From: CAZKUN01 sp964555935
Lineage (GTDB): Bacteria; Armatimonadota; Zipacnadia; Zipacnadales; VGFC01
DNA: 43,180 nucleotides
Direction: 5' to 3'
Assembly: GCA_964555935.1 (NCBI GenBank)
Contig: CAZKUN010000052.1
Location: 1-43,180, forward strand
The stretch's first letter is position 1. Every line of letters starts with the position of its first letter. Made by a program: the position numbers and the translations under genes. Shown one piece after another: positions 16,731 to 25,718 of this stretch. The notes under the pieces are model-generated. The model saw nothing but the letters and a program-made list of their open reading frames with translations. It was not told the origin of the DNA and did no database searches.

Positions 16731-18881
16731 ATGATGGCATTACCACTGATGCTCTGCCCCGCACTGCTCGTGCCCGCCGCCGCACAGGACGCGCCCGACT
16801 TCAGCGAGTGGCCCCCGCGCGACTACCTCGCTCGGGAGTTGGCCGATGGAATTCAGGCCATCCTCGATAGCCAAGACCGGGAGACCGGGCGGTTTGGCTC
16901 AGACCCGTGGATCTGCACGGACCAGAATGTGCTTCTTCCGCTGGCGGCGGCCTGGGCCGTCGAGCACCCGGACAACCCGTGGTATCACGATGCCGATCTG
17001 CTGGATGCGATCGGCAAGGGTGGGCTCGCGCTGGTCGACGATCAGGACGAAAAGGGGATGTGGATCTTTCGCAAGAAGGACAACTCCACGTGGGGCCAGA
17101 TCCACATGCCCTGGACCTACAGCCGCTGGATCCGCGCGTATCACCTCGTCGGCGAGGCGCTTCCGGCCGACGTCCGCAACCGGTGGGACGAGGGCCTGCT
17201 GCTCGGGTTCAAGGGCATCCGACGCTACATGGATGGCGGGGTGCACAACATCCCCTGCCACCACGCCATGGCGCTCTACATCGCGGGCGAATGCTTCGGC
17301 AATGATGAGTGGAAGGCGGCCGCGAAGGGCATGATGGCGCGCGTGATCGAGCATCAGGATCCAGGAGGCTACTGGTCGGAGCACAGTGGCCCGGTGGTCG
17401 GATACAACCGCGTCTACGTCGAGGCGCTGGGTGTCTACTATCACTATTCACGCGACGAGGCCGTGCTCGACGCGCTCGGCAAGTCGGCGAAGTTCCATTC
17501 TTCGGTGCTCTGGCCGGATGGCTCATCGGTTTCGTGCATAGACGAACGCCAGATCTACCATGCCACGCGCGATCTGGGCAACGTGGGGTTCACTCACACG
17601 CCGGATGGGCGTGGGTTCTTGGTGAAGCAAGTATCGGACCACGCCTCGGCTGGCGGCGGACTGAGCGCGGAATACGCGGCACAGATGCTGCTCCATGGCA
17701 GTTCGGGCTCAGGCATTGCGCCGGCATCGGCGGCGGATCATGGGCGGGGCACGATAGGGGACGATGGGGCTGTCATTGAGCGCCACAAGCCGTGGCAGTG
17801 GTGTCTGTCGGGCTACGCCTGCGATCCCACCAACAACCGGTGGATCCAGGACCGGCAGAACCTGGTCGACGTCTACCACGACGACCTCGGGCTTGTTGTG
17901 GGTGGCGGGAACACCAAAATCCAGCCGTACTGGTCAACGTTCACCGTCGGCGATCCGTCGCTGCTCCAACACGTGCCGGGCGATGAAAGCCCCAACTTCA
18001 CGCCGGACGTCGATCTGAAGTGGACGCCGGATTCGGGCAGGCTTGATCTGTCCGGCGAGATGCCGCGACTCGTCCTCGGCTACGGCGACATCGAGTGTTG
18101 GGTGCGCGCCGATGCGCGACCGGATGGCAGCCTCGCTCTGACGTACCACGCGCCGTCTGGCCGCGGGGTAGAGGCGCGCGTTCCGTTGCTGAACCACTCG
18201 GTGAAGATCCGCAATCCCCGTGGCAGCGCGCTCTACCTCGGCGAGGATGACCTGCGTCTCGCGAAGGGCAGCATCGGCGAGCACTTCACATACGGGGGGC
18301 TGAAAGTCACGCTTCCGGATGGCGCGCGCTTGCTCTGGCCGGCTTGGCAGCACAACCCGTACACCAAGGACGGTCACTCGAGCATCCACGCGGCGAAGCT
18401 CGTCGTCGCGCTCCCCTTCGAGGACGGGATCGACGAGCACGTTGTCCTCCTCGAACCCGTGGCTGAGACCGCCTTCGCTGGACTCGCTCTTGAAGCGCGC
18501 GACATCCCGTTCCGCTCCGAGTCGGGCACTCGCACGAAGCGCCTGGACGGCCTGGGCTCGCAGTTCCTGGGAGGCGAAAAGCCCGGCGACTCCATCACAT
18601 TCACGCTTCCGGATGTGGACGCTGGATCGTATGACCTGAGCGGCGAGTTCATCTTGGCGTCGATGTACGCCATTGTGCAGGTGAAGGTGGATGGCGCGCC
18701 GGTCGGCGATCCGCTCGACGCCTACTGCCCAGGTGTGGACACGGAGGGCGAAGTCATTCCGCTGGGGCAGGTGGATCTGTCCGCGGGGTCACACGAGATC
18801 GCCGTTGAGGTCGTGGGCCGAAACGAAGCATCAACCGGGCACTTCATCAGCGTCAAGCGATGGTTGCTGCTCCGCAGATGA
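16731..18881 (+). CDS. Secreted alpha/alpha-toroid protein, possible polysaccharide-active enzyme
   Basis: A protein of 716 residues with a short Sec signal (ending VPAAAQ). The first ~330 residues contain repeated helical hairpins with His/Trp/Tyr-rich clefts (HMPWTYSRWIRAYH, HNIPCHHAMALY, GGYWSEH), as in toroid polysaccharide lyases and unsaturated glucuronyl hydrolases. The rest is beta-rich, as in heparinase-type C-terminal domains, and ends in a small sandwich (residues ~600-716). I cannot match it to a named CAZy family. GAGAGG precedes the ATG pair at 16731/16734. It diverges from the ModA-like lipoprotein across 150 bases and is followed 26 bases later by an HExxH protein. Confidence 0.68.
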   Translation: MMALPLMLCPALLVPAAAQDAPDFSEWPPRDYLARELADGIQAILDSQDRETGRFGSDPWICTDQNVLLPLAAAWAVEHPDNPWYHDADLLDAIGKGGLALVDDQDEKGMWIFRKKDNSTWGQIHMPWTYSRWIRAYHLVGEALPADVRNRWDEGLLLGFKGIRRYMDGGVHNIPCHHAMALYIAGECFGNDEWKAAAKGMMARVIEHQDPGGYWSEHSGPVVGYNRVYVEALGVYYHYSRDEAVLDALGKSAKFHSSVLWPDGSSVSCIDERQIYHATRDLGNVGFTHTPDGRGFLVKQVSDHASAGGGLSAEYAAQMLLHGSSGSGIAPASAADHGRGTIGDDGAVIERHKPWQWCLSGYACDPTNNRWIQDRQNLVDVYHDDLGLVVGGGNTKIQPYWSTFTVGDPSLLQHVPGDESPNFTPDVDLKWTPDSGRLDLSGEMPRLVLGYGDIECWVRADARPDGSLALTYHAPSGRGVEARVPLLNHSVKIRNPRGSALYLGEDDLRLAKGSIGEHFTYGGLKVTLPDGARLLWPAWQHNPYTKDGHSSIHAAKLVVALPFEDGIDEHVVLLEPVAETAFAGLALEARDIPFRSESGTRTKRLDGLGSQFLGGEKPGDSITFTLPDVDAGSYDLSGEFILASMYAIVQVKVDGAPVGDPLDAYCPGVDTEGEVIPLGQVDLSAGSHEIAVEVVGRNEASTGHFISVKRWLLLRR

Positions 18882-18907
18882 TCGACTGAGGAATTGGAGG
18901 GTTGGCA

Positions 18908-19861
18908 TTGGCGAACTGGGCATGCCTGTTGATGGCGATATCGGCGTCGCCGGCGCAAGTCGAGCCGCTCATGGACGCGGGCAAGCAGATAGCCCGCGCG
19001 CAGGCGCTTCAGCACGAATTCGATGCGGCGGCCACATACGCGGCGTGGGAGCGAGTCATCGACAGTTGCTCGTGCAACGCGGGGCAGTTGCGCTTGGCCG
19101 GTTCGCGGTTGCGGGCGTTGAGTTGCCTGGTGCCACCAAGCACGGATCCCGCGCGAGCAAACGCGTGGAAGGCCAAGGCCTTCATCTTCCGCAAGCTCGA
19201 ACTGACGTGGAGCCCGAAGGATGGCGGCGCTGAGCGCAGCGTCGATGTTACGATGACTGACGAGGACATCGGCCTGCTCGTCGAGGGCTTCACGGCCTTC
19301 GCGGATCTGGTCTTCAAGCTCAGCCGAGGACAGTTGCGCGTTGACTACGAGATCGAGGTCATTGACGATCCGCTCACTCGGATGTCGGGGGATGGTTCGT
19401 TCTGGCTTGGCCCGTGGGACGTAGAGAGCCTGATCGATGATCGCTATGAGGCGGGCGCCTTCGACAGTGTCTTCGCATACGTGAAGGTCGGCGACAGCGA
19501 TTCGAACTCCGCGCCGGCCGCGATGTTCGGCGGAACGTATGGCGGAGACCTGGGACCCGGTGGAGCTGGATGGACGGGGATCATGTTCATGCCGGGGTGG
19601 ATGAAGGGCGATGGCGAAGTCGAGTTGCACGAGTGGTTGCACCAGGTCGACTGGGCGTTTTCCGAGCGGCTGGACTATCCCAACCCCATCGTGCCCAGCT
19701 CGGACGGGGGCCGCCGCAGCGGCGAGGACGGCGGAGACCCGTGCTACCGCCGCCAGCCGAGGGATGAGTCCTGGATGGGCTTCTACGAGCACATAATGCG
19801 CGATCACATCACGTCGCGTATGTGGGGCGAAGCGCGCTGCCGGCCGCTCACCACGCCGTAG
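18908..19861 (+). CDS. Putative zinc metallopeptidase (HEWLH), exported
   Basis: A protein of 317 residues with a zincin motif H241-E-W-L-H245 in the context VELHEWLHQVDW and a later EHIMRDH segment that could give the third ligand. The N-terminus is short and hydrophobic (ACLLMAISASPAQ), suggesting export. The middle contains VTMTDEDIGLLVEGF and a Gly-rich stretch before the motif. The family is unrecognised. GGAGG at 18896-18900 fits a TTG start at 18908 rather than TTG 18902. It lies 26 bases after the toroid protein and probably shares its transcript, which ends at the hairpin at 19907. Confidence 0.68.
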   Translation: MANWACLLMAISASPAQVEPLMDAGKQIARAQALQHEFDAAATYAAWERVIDSCSCNAGQLRLAGSRLRALSCLVPPSTDPARANAWKAKAFIFRKLELTWSPKDGGAERSVDVTMTDEDIGLLVEGFTAFADLVFKLSRGQLRVDYEIEVIDDPLTRMSGDGSFWLGPWDVESLIDDRYEAGAFDSVFAYVKVGDSDSNSAPAAMFGGTYGGDLGPGGAGWTGIMFMPGWMKGDGEVELHEWLHQVDWAFSERLDYPNPIVPSSDGGRRSGEDGGDPCYRRQPRDESWMGFYEHIMRDHITSRMWGEARCRPLTTP

Positions 19862-19906
19862 TCGGAGGTCTCGCTGCCTCACGGCGCTTGCGGCAAGAAC
19901 TGAAAC

Positions 19907-19931
19907 GGCCCCGGCTGGGTTTGCCGGGGCC
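19907..19931 (+). terminator. Terminator hairpin between convergent genes
   Basis: A 9-bp perfect GC stem (19907-19915 with 19923-19931), a 7-base loop and a short ATTTC tail, 45 bases past the HExxH gene stop and ahead of the convergent porin gene. Confidence 0.7.
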
Positions 19932-19989
19932 ATTTCGCGCGAGGGGTGTTGCGCGCGAGCAGATTACCCGCGCGCATCAGCCCTGATGA

Positions 19990-21639
19990 TCAGAAGCTGA
20001 CGACCGCCGCGGCTTCCACGAGATCGAGGTCATCGAGGAAGGGCACGTCGGATGTCTCTCTCGCAACACGGAACGTGACGTCAAGCCCATCGACGATGTT
20101 CTTCGTGGCGCTGATGCCGATCACGTTGTCGTAGTTGCCCAGCCCCGGAGGGGCCGACATGAGCGTCGTGAGGTGCGCGTAGCGCAACTCGACGGGCATG
20201 TTGAATAGCTCGAAGTTGATCAGCGTTCCGATCAGCTCCGCGCCAGGCGTGATCAGAGCGCTGCGCAGCCACCGCTCCCACGGCACGGCGCCGGGATAGG
20301 TCCCGATGTCGTACTGGAGGATCTCGAAGTACGGATTGAGGGTGGTGTACTGCATCGCGTAGCGTCCGTCGGTGTGGCTGATCAACCCCTGAATCTGCAG
20401 GTTCTTTGAGTTGAGGATCTCGCCGCAACCCATCCAGGTATTAATCGGGTTGGCTCCACCGGGCGGGCGGACGCCGGCCGCGGTCTCGAGAGTCTCGGCA
20501 TACTCGAACTGCCAGTTGCGGTCGAACACGCGGACCCAAGCGTTGGCGGACCAACCCTCTTCCTCGCCGATACCGGTGGCAAGCCACGTTCCGCCGAGCC
20601 CGAAGCGGTTCCGGTCGTACTGCATGTGGGCAACGCCGTAGCCATCGGTAGGCGTCCCCAGGCCCGCGCCCAGGTCAGCCGTCGCACCGCCGTAGAAGAA
20701 GTCCAGCGTCACGTCGCTTCCCCACAGCTCGGGCGCGTTCGCCCGGATGCCCTGGAGCGCGCGGCGCTCGTTGTTCGCGAGCAGGCCGAGGCCATACGCG
20801 AAGAACTGGCTACCCGCCGTCCAGTTCACGTCTGTCCAGTAGTCCGTGCTGTACTTAACCCACGCCTCGTCGATCCAGATGTTCTCCATCGTGCCCGTGG
20901 TCGCCGATTGACCCGGGAACCGCGGCGGGGCGACGCGCGTGACGTCGTCGACCATCTTGAGCGAGATCTTGCCCGCCAGCTCGTCAGTGATCTGACCCTG
21001 GATGCCGATCTTCGCGGTGAGAGCATCGAACTCGGCGTTGTTCCAGAGATCGCCGGCCAGGCCGATGCGATAGTCGATCCAACCAGTGACCTGCGGACGA
21101 TTCATCGCGTCCTCGAGCACCGCAACGCGCTCGTCCAAGTCGTCGACGTCCTCGGTGAGGTCGTCGACTTCATCCTGCAGATCCGCCAACTCGCTCGCGA
21201 ACTCATCGAGGAGTTTCTGGCAGATCGCGCGGATCGCTTCCTCATCGGGCGTGCCAGCCGGGCCCTGGGCGCCGGTGGCGCCAGCAGCGCCGCCAGGGCC
21301 TGTGGCGCCGGTAGCGCCGGCGGGGCCTGCCGGACCAGCGCGGCCGGGATCGCCCTGCCCGCCTGCGCCTCCGGCAGGACCGGCGGGACCGACGATGCCG
21401 GGCCATTCCATGAGCCGCGAGATCGCCATGGCGAACTCGTAACGGGTCATCGCCCGATCGCCCTTGAACTCGTGAGTCTTCGGATAGCCAATGATGATGC
21501 CCTCATCGACCAGCTTCTGAACCGCGTCGTAGGCCCAGTGGTCGAAGGGAACGGTCTCGGCTGGGCTGCTCGCCGCGAACGCTGGAAGCGCGCATGCAGC
21601 CAGCAGCAGAGCAATACCGACGCCAATGAGTCTGCGCAT
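19990..21639 (-). CDS. Outer-membrane porin with SLH domain, collagen-like repeat and coiled coil
   Basis: A protein of 549 residues. Signal peptide 1-23; SLH domain ~30-78 (PFDHWAYDAV, TRYEFAMAISRL); about 16 uninterrupted Gly-x-y triplets at 81-129; an acidic heptad coiled coil ~141-180; then a beta-barrel-like remainder of alternating strands ending in Phe, the classical BAM recognition residue. SLH-coiled-coil porins tether the outer membrane to peptidoglycan in several Terrabacteria diderms. The collagen-like spacer would extend the periplasmic stalk. AAGGGGAA precedes ATG 21639, and the frame open to 21774 lacks a signal at its start. It is convergent with the HExxH gene. Confidence 0.88.
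   Translation of the reverse strand: MRRLIGVGIALLLAACALPAFAASSPAETVPFDHWAYDAVQKLVDEGIIIGYPKTHEFKGDRAMTRYEFAMAISRLMEWPGIVGPAGPAGGAGGQGDPGRAGPAGPAGATGATGPGGAAGATGAQGPAGTPDEEAIRAICQKLLDEFASELADLQDEVDDLTEDVDDLDERVAVLEDAMNRPQVTGWIDYRIGLAGDLWNNAEFDALTAKIGIQGQITDELAGKISLKMVDDVTRVAPPRFPGQSATTGTMENIWIDEAWVKYSTDYWTDVNWTAGSQFFAYGLGLLANNERRALQGIRANAPELWGSDVTLDFFYGGATADLGAGLGTPTDGYGVAHMQYDRNRFGLGGTWLATGIGEEEGWSANAWVRVFDRNWQFEYAETLETAAGVRPPGGANPINTWMGCGEILNSKNLQIQGLISHTDGRYAMQYTTLNPYFEILQYDIGTYPGAVPWERWLRSALITPGAELIGTLINFELFNMPVELRYAHLTTLMSAPPGLGNYDNVIGISATKNIVDGLDVTFRVARETSDVPFLDDLDLVEAAAVVSF
21253..21399 (-). repeat. Collagen-like (Gly-x-y)n coding repeat
   Basis: About 16 consecutive Gly-x-y codon triplets, mainly GPA, GAT and GAA types, between the SLH domain and the coiled coil of the porin. 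The DNA is correspondingly repetitive and GC-rich and may be length-variable between strains. Confidence 0.85.
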
Positions 21640-21810
21640 GTAGGGATTCCCCTTCCGTCTTGTGTGCGGAGGGCACGCCCATCGTGCCCACTTGACCGAT
21701 ACTCCGGGCAACCCACCAGGCCGACGAGATGATGACAGCCCGTCGACTCTGTCCCTAGCATTTCGACAGCCCATTGTTCATCCCTCCCGAGGCGGTTCGA
21801 GGAGGTCGTG

Positions 21811-24057
21811 TCAGGCCTGATGGGAGATTCGCCCGATGAACTGATCCTGTTGGTGCTTCGGCACGGTGACGAAATAGACGCTCCAGCCCGTCAGGCGGAT
21901 CTGCACCGATGCGTATTGCTCGGGCACTCGCTGGGCTTCGCGCAACGTCTCGCTGTCGATGACGTTGAACTGAACCGCATACCCGCCCCGGGCGAAGAAC
22001 GTCTTAATCAGCGTCACCAACGCCTGAAGCCCATCGTCGCCGCGAACGGCCGTGGGGTGTAGCATTACATCGAGCACGGCTCCGTTCGGCGTCTTGGTGA
22101 AATCGAGTTCGGTAACCGAGTTCATCAAGGCCGTGACGCCTCGCTTGTCGAGTCCCGGCTGCGACCCGACTCCCGGCGCCAGCGTCTCTCGATCGCGCCG
22201 CCCATCGGGTAGCGCTCCCGTCTGTCGGCCGAATTCCCACTGGAACTCAAGCGAGAAGAGCGCTGCCTGGAAGGGCCCACCGCGAGCGCTGCGAAACGCG
22301 TGGACTTTGTCGCAGTAATGCTCCGCTACCCGCTTGCCGATGGCATCGGAGGTTGCGTCGTTCGTGCCCCACTTCGCGACACGGTTCAGCGCGTGCAGGC
22401 GAAGGCTCTCGTTGCCCTCCCAGTTCGATGCCAATACGTCTCTGAGCTGCGCAAGAGTCAGTCGCTCCTCATCAAAGACGATCTGCTTGATGGCAAGGAG
22501 GGCATCACATGCGTTCGCCAGCCCAGTTCCCACGCACCCGACCGCGTTGTAACGGGCGCCACCCTCCCCGATGTCGCGGCCTACGCTCAGGCAGTCATCG
22601 ATCGTGGCGGCAATTAGCGGTGACGGGTTGATCCGCGGCCACTCGCGTTCGTGCGCGTTGACGGCCTCGGCGGAGATCGTTATCAGGTGGTCGAGTTGCG
22701 CGCCATAGGCCTCGAAGAACGCCTCGAAGTCGGCAATACTCTCCGCATCGCCGGTCCGCGGGCCGACTGTCTCGCCGCTCAACGGGTCAGTGCCGCTGTT
22801 CAGCGCGAGTTCGATCGGTTTCGCGAGGTTGACGACGAGGTTCATCGTGCATGCGGCTTCCTTCCCGTCGACGGCAGGTTCGTAGCAACCGATCGGGAGG
22901 TATGAGCGCGCGTCCTTGAGCGTCTTGCCGCGCTCGACGAGAGCCGCGACGGCTGCCTCGTCGTTCATCAGCACACACGAGTTCGTCCCGCCTCGGATGA
23001 GATCGGCAACGCGAGCGTAGAGCGCATCGGGGGTGTCGGGGGTGAAGCGAACCGAGAGTTTCGGGTCTGGCGCGTTGAGTTCCTCGTAGGCTTCGAGGGC
23101 CAGGTACGTCAAGTCGTTGGCAATGGCACGTCCGTCAGCATCCTGCCCGCCGAAAACGAAGTTCTTGCCGTTAGAACTCCCGCGCGTCCTCGCGTGGTGC
23201 TTGATCCAGAAGAACTTGATGAGTTCTTTCGCTTGGCACTGTGTCAGGCGGCCCGCGTCGATGTCGGCTCGGTAATAGGGGTAGATGACGCGGTCGAAGT
23301 GGCCCATCGACCTGACCATCTCGCCTTCCATCTCAATCAGCTCGTGCATGAACCACGCAAACTGCAAGGCCTCGTGGAGTGTCCGAGGGCTGTGGGCCGG
23401 CACTCGCGAGCATGTTTCGGAAACGGCCTGCAAGCGCAAGGAGTGCTCGGGGCACTCAGTGGCCATCTGCGCGGCCAGCGCAGCGAAGCGCTCCGAGAGG
23501 TGGATCGCCGCCCCGCACGCGATCTCAACGGCCTCATAGAACGCGAGCTGATCCGGTGATGCGCTTGCGCCAAGCCGCTCGCGACTCTCGGTTGCCTGCC
23601 CCATCAGGGAAGTCAGGCCGCCTGCGAACATGTTCTCCCAGCCGGGAGAGATGTGGCCATGATCCAGGCCGCCCCGGATAGCGCCAATCTCGTGCATGCG
23701 CCGAGACCATGCCGCCTCCTGGGCTATCGGTCCTTGGCAGGCTTCCTCGTGCCAGCGTTCACGCGCGCGGACGATCAGGCGTCCATGGTTGAGCTTATCG
23801 ACGAACCAGTCGGCGGGATCGATGCTGATCTGGCCCCGAGTCGCTACAATCCGCAAGAGATGCGCCTTCTGCAGCACCCTCGGCGCATCGCCGCGCGACG
23901 CGAGGGACTCGTCGGCTTCTCGCTCCAGTTCGTCAAGCCCGATCCCCGTCGACGGGTCGAAGCGCGCGTCGATAAACTGGTTGTACAGCCGATCTCGCAC
24001 CGTGTCGAACGTGCCCCACAAGTCACAGTCGGCCGTCGTCTTCGTGGTCACGCTCAT
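21811..24057 (-). CDS. Glycyl-radical enzyme, dehydratase/lyase type
   Basis: A pyruvate-formate-lyase superfamily protein of 748 residues. The radical site is R721-L-T-G724-W-S-V-Y-F near the C-terminus. The thiyl-radical cysteine is C391 in IGCYEP, with E393 as general base. That GCxE arrangement marks glycerol/diol dehydratases, choline TMA-lyase and sulfonate lyases, not true PFL, which has adjacent cysteines. GAGGAG precedes ATG 24057; the frame extending to 24228 runs into the neighbour's coding region. The upstream aldehyde-dehydrogenase gene ends 11 bases away, so the two form an operon. The activating radical-SAM enzyme is absent from the window. The enzyme implies an anaerobic or microaerobic life phase. 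Confidence 0.9.
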   Translation of the reverse strand: MSVTTKTTADCDLWGTFDTVRDRLYNQFIDARFDPSTGIGLDELEREADESLASRGDAPRVLQKAHLLRIVATRGQISIDPADWFVDKLNHGRLIVRARERWHEEACQGPIAQEAAWSRRMHEIGAIRGGLDHGHISPGWENMFAGGLTSLMGQATESRERLGASASPDQLAFYEAVEIACGAAIHLSERFAALAAQMATECPEHSLRLQAVSETCSRVPAHSPRTLHEALQFAWFMHELIEMEGEMVRSMGHFDRVIYPYYRADIDAGRLTQCQAKELIKFFWIKHHARTRGSSNGKNFVFGGQDADGRAIANDLTYLALEAYEELNAPDPKLSVRFTPDTPDALYARVADLIRGGTNSCVLMNDEAAVAALVERGKTLKDARSYLPIGCYEPAVDGKEAACTMNLVVNLAKPIELALNSGTDPLSGETVGPRTGDAESIADFEAFFEAYGAQLDHLITISAEAVNAHEREWPRINPSPLIAATIDDCLSVGRDIGEGGARYNAVGCVGTGLANACDALLAIKQIVFDEERLTLAQLRDVLASNWEGNESLRLHALNRVAKWGTNDATSDAIGKRVAEHYCDKVHAFRSARGGPFQAALFSLEFQWEFGRQTGALPDGRRDRETLAPGVGSQPGLDKRGVTALMNSVTELDFTKTPNGAVLDVMLHPTAVRGDDGLQALVTLIKTFFARGGYAVQFNVIDSETLREAQRVPEQYASVQIRLTGWSVYFVTVPKHQQDQFIGRISHQA

Positions 24058-24068
24058 CCGGTGTCTCC

Positions 24069-25526
24069 TCAGAACCAGCGGCTGATGACCACCTTGTGCT
24101 CGGTGAAGAAGCGGATAGCATCGCGCCCCTGCCCGTGCAGGTCGCCGAAGAAGGACTGTTTCATCCCCGAGAAGGGGAACATTGGCACCGGCGCGGCGAC
24201 GCCGATGTTGATCCCGATATTCCCACACGCGACCTCGTGCTTGAACGTGCGGGCTGCCCCGCCATCGCTCGTGAACAACGATGCCATGTTGCCATACGGC
24301 ATCCGGTTGATGGTCTCGACAGCCTCGTCCAGGCTCGCCACCCGAATGATTCCGAGCACGGGCCCAAAGATCTCGTCGCGAGCGATCTCCATACCCGGAG
24401 TCACGCCGTCGAATACGGTAGGCGCGATGTAGTACCCGTCCGGGCGACCCTCGACGGTGACGCCACGCCCATCGAGTATCAGGTTCGCGCCCTCGCCCGT
24501 GCCGATGTTTATGTAGCGCTCGACGCGCTCCCGCGCGGCTTGCGACACAACGGGCCCCATGTCGGTGGCCGGGTCGAGGCCATCGCCAACGCGCATCGCG
24601 CCGGCGGCGGCCGCGATGGCATCGCGAAGCTCATCGTAGCGGTCGCCAACCGCGATGACAAGCGACCCGGCGAGGCACCGCTGGCCGGCACAGCCGAACG
24701 CCGAGCCCACAATGGCGTCGACCGTCGCTGCGAGTGGCGCGTCTGGCAGAACCGTTAGGCAGTTCTTGGCGCCTCCCTGGCACTGTGCACGCTTGCCGAG
24801 CGCGCCGGCCGCTGAGTAGACGGACCGAGCGACTGGTGTAGAGCCGACGAACGAGACGCCCGCGACATCCTCGTGCGCCGCGAGCGCTTCCGCAGCCCGG
24901 CCGTCGCCGTGAACGAGATTCACCACACCAGGCGGCAGGCCGGCCTCATGCATGAGTTCGAGCAACTGGACCTGGCTGATGGGGCAGAGCTCCGATGGTT
25001 TGATAACGTAGGTGTTGCCGCAGGCGATGGCCCATGGGAGGTACCAATACGGCACCATCGACGGGAAATTGAAAGGCGCGATCCCGCAAAAGACTCCGAG
25101 CGGCTGAGGCACGCACTCCTCGTCGATGCCCGCCGCAATGTCCTCGGCCCCATAACCCATCATCAGCGCCGGCGTTCCGGCTGCGGCCTCGACGTTCTCG
25201 AGGGTCCGCTGCATCTCCCCACGAGCCTCATCCAACGTCTTGCCGTGCTCCAGGACAATGGTCGTCGCCAGCGCCTGGAAGTCGCGCTGGATGAGCGCCT
25301 GCAGATTGAACAGAACGCGAGCACGTTCGACAGGAGGGGTGCTACGCCAGCTCGGGTATGCCTGCCGCGCAGCCTCAACCGCGCGATTCACATCATCTTC
25401 ACCCGATAGCGGCACTTGGGCGATGGTCGCGCCCGATGCCGGATTGGTGACGGGCAGCGCATCCGATGTCGATGGCTCGTGCCACTCCCCGCCTACGCAG
25501 TTCTTCAGGGCTTCGTTCTCTGACAT
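24069..25526 (-). CDS. mmsA: CoA-acylating (methyl)malonate-semialdehyde dehydrogenase
   Basis: An aldehyde dehydrogenase of 485 residues with the features of methylmalonate/malonate-semialdehyde dehydrogenase. These are an N-terminal NCVGGEW, FNFPSMVPYW, CGNTYVIKPSE, and QGGAKNC at the position where hydrolytic ALDHs hold their general-base Glu. The catalytic C284 sits in GCAGQRCLAGS, and the family tail contains PVPMFPFSG and KQSFFGD. The reaction is semialdehyde + CoA + NAD to acetyl- or propionyl-CoA + CO2 + NADH. ATG 25526 has only a weak ribosome site. Tight coupling to the glycyl-radical dehydratase suggests that it consumes that enzyme's aldehyde product. Confidence 0.9.
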   Translation of the reverse strand: MSENEALKNCVGGEWHEPSTSDALPVTNPASGATIAQVPLSGEDDVNRAVEAARQAYPSWRSTPPVERARVLFNLQALIQRDFQALATTIVLEHGKTLDEARGEMQRTLENVEAAAGTPALMMGYGAEDIAAGIDEECVPQPLGVFCGIAPFNFPSMVPYWYLPWAIACGNTYVIKPSELCPISQVQLLELMHEAGLPPGVVNLVHGDGRAAEALAAHEDVAGVSFVGSTPVARSVYSAAGALGKRAQCQGGAKNCLTVLPDAPLAATVDAIVGSAFGCAGQRCLAGSLVIAVGDRYDELRDAIAAAAGAMRVGDGLDPATDMGPVVSQAARERVERYINIGTGEGANLILDGRGVTVEGRPDGYYIAPTVFDGVTPGMEIARDEIFGPVLGIIRVASLDEAVETINRMPYGNMASLFTSDGGAARTFKHEVACGNIGINIGVAAPVPMFPFSGMKQSFFGDLHGQGRDAIRFFTEHKVVISRWF

Positions 25527-25640
25527 GTCCTACTGCCTCGCTCTTCGGTGAGAATGCCGCCGGGAGCCATGTTCCCGCGGCGAGGCGCGTCGCCCTCCAC
25601 AGCCCCCAGGGATACGATTCGCAGATAAGTGCCTGAAAAG

Positions 25641-25678
25641 AAGATATATCTTGACAAAATACGTAACACATCTATACT
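25641..25678 (+). promoter_or_regulatory. Strong sigma70-type promoter with overlapping palindrome
   Basis: TTGACA (25651-25656), a 16-base spacer and TATACT (25673-25678) in an AT-rich island amid GC-rich DNA, ~40 bases ahead of the GHMP kinase start. The perfect 12-bp palindrome AAGATATATCTT (25641-25652) overlaps the -35 box and could be a repressor operator. Confidence 0.75.
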
Positions 25679-25718
25679 CCGTAAACGCAGTCGGTGGCGC
25701 GAAACGGGGGCGGAGCCA

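Noticed and set aside
21253..21399. Short-period DNA repeat considered as a CRISPR-like or satellite array
   Set aside because: The period follows Gly-x-y codons of an open reading frame. There are no unique spacers and no cas genes.
21811..24057. Annotation as pyruvate formate-lyase
   Set aside because: The active site is GCYEP with a single Cys and a Glu, as in dehydratase/lyase members, instead of the adjacent cysteines of PFL.
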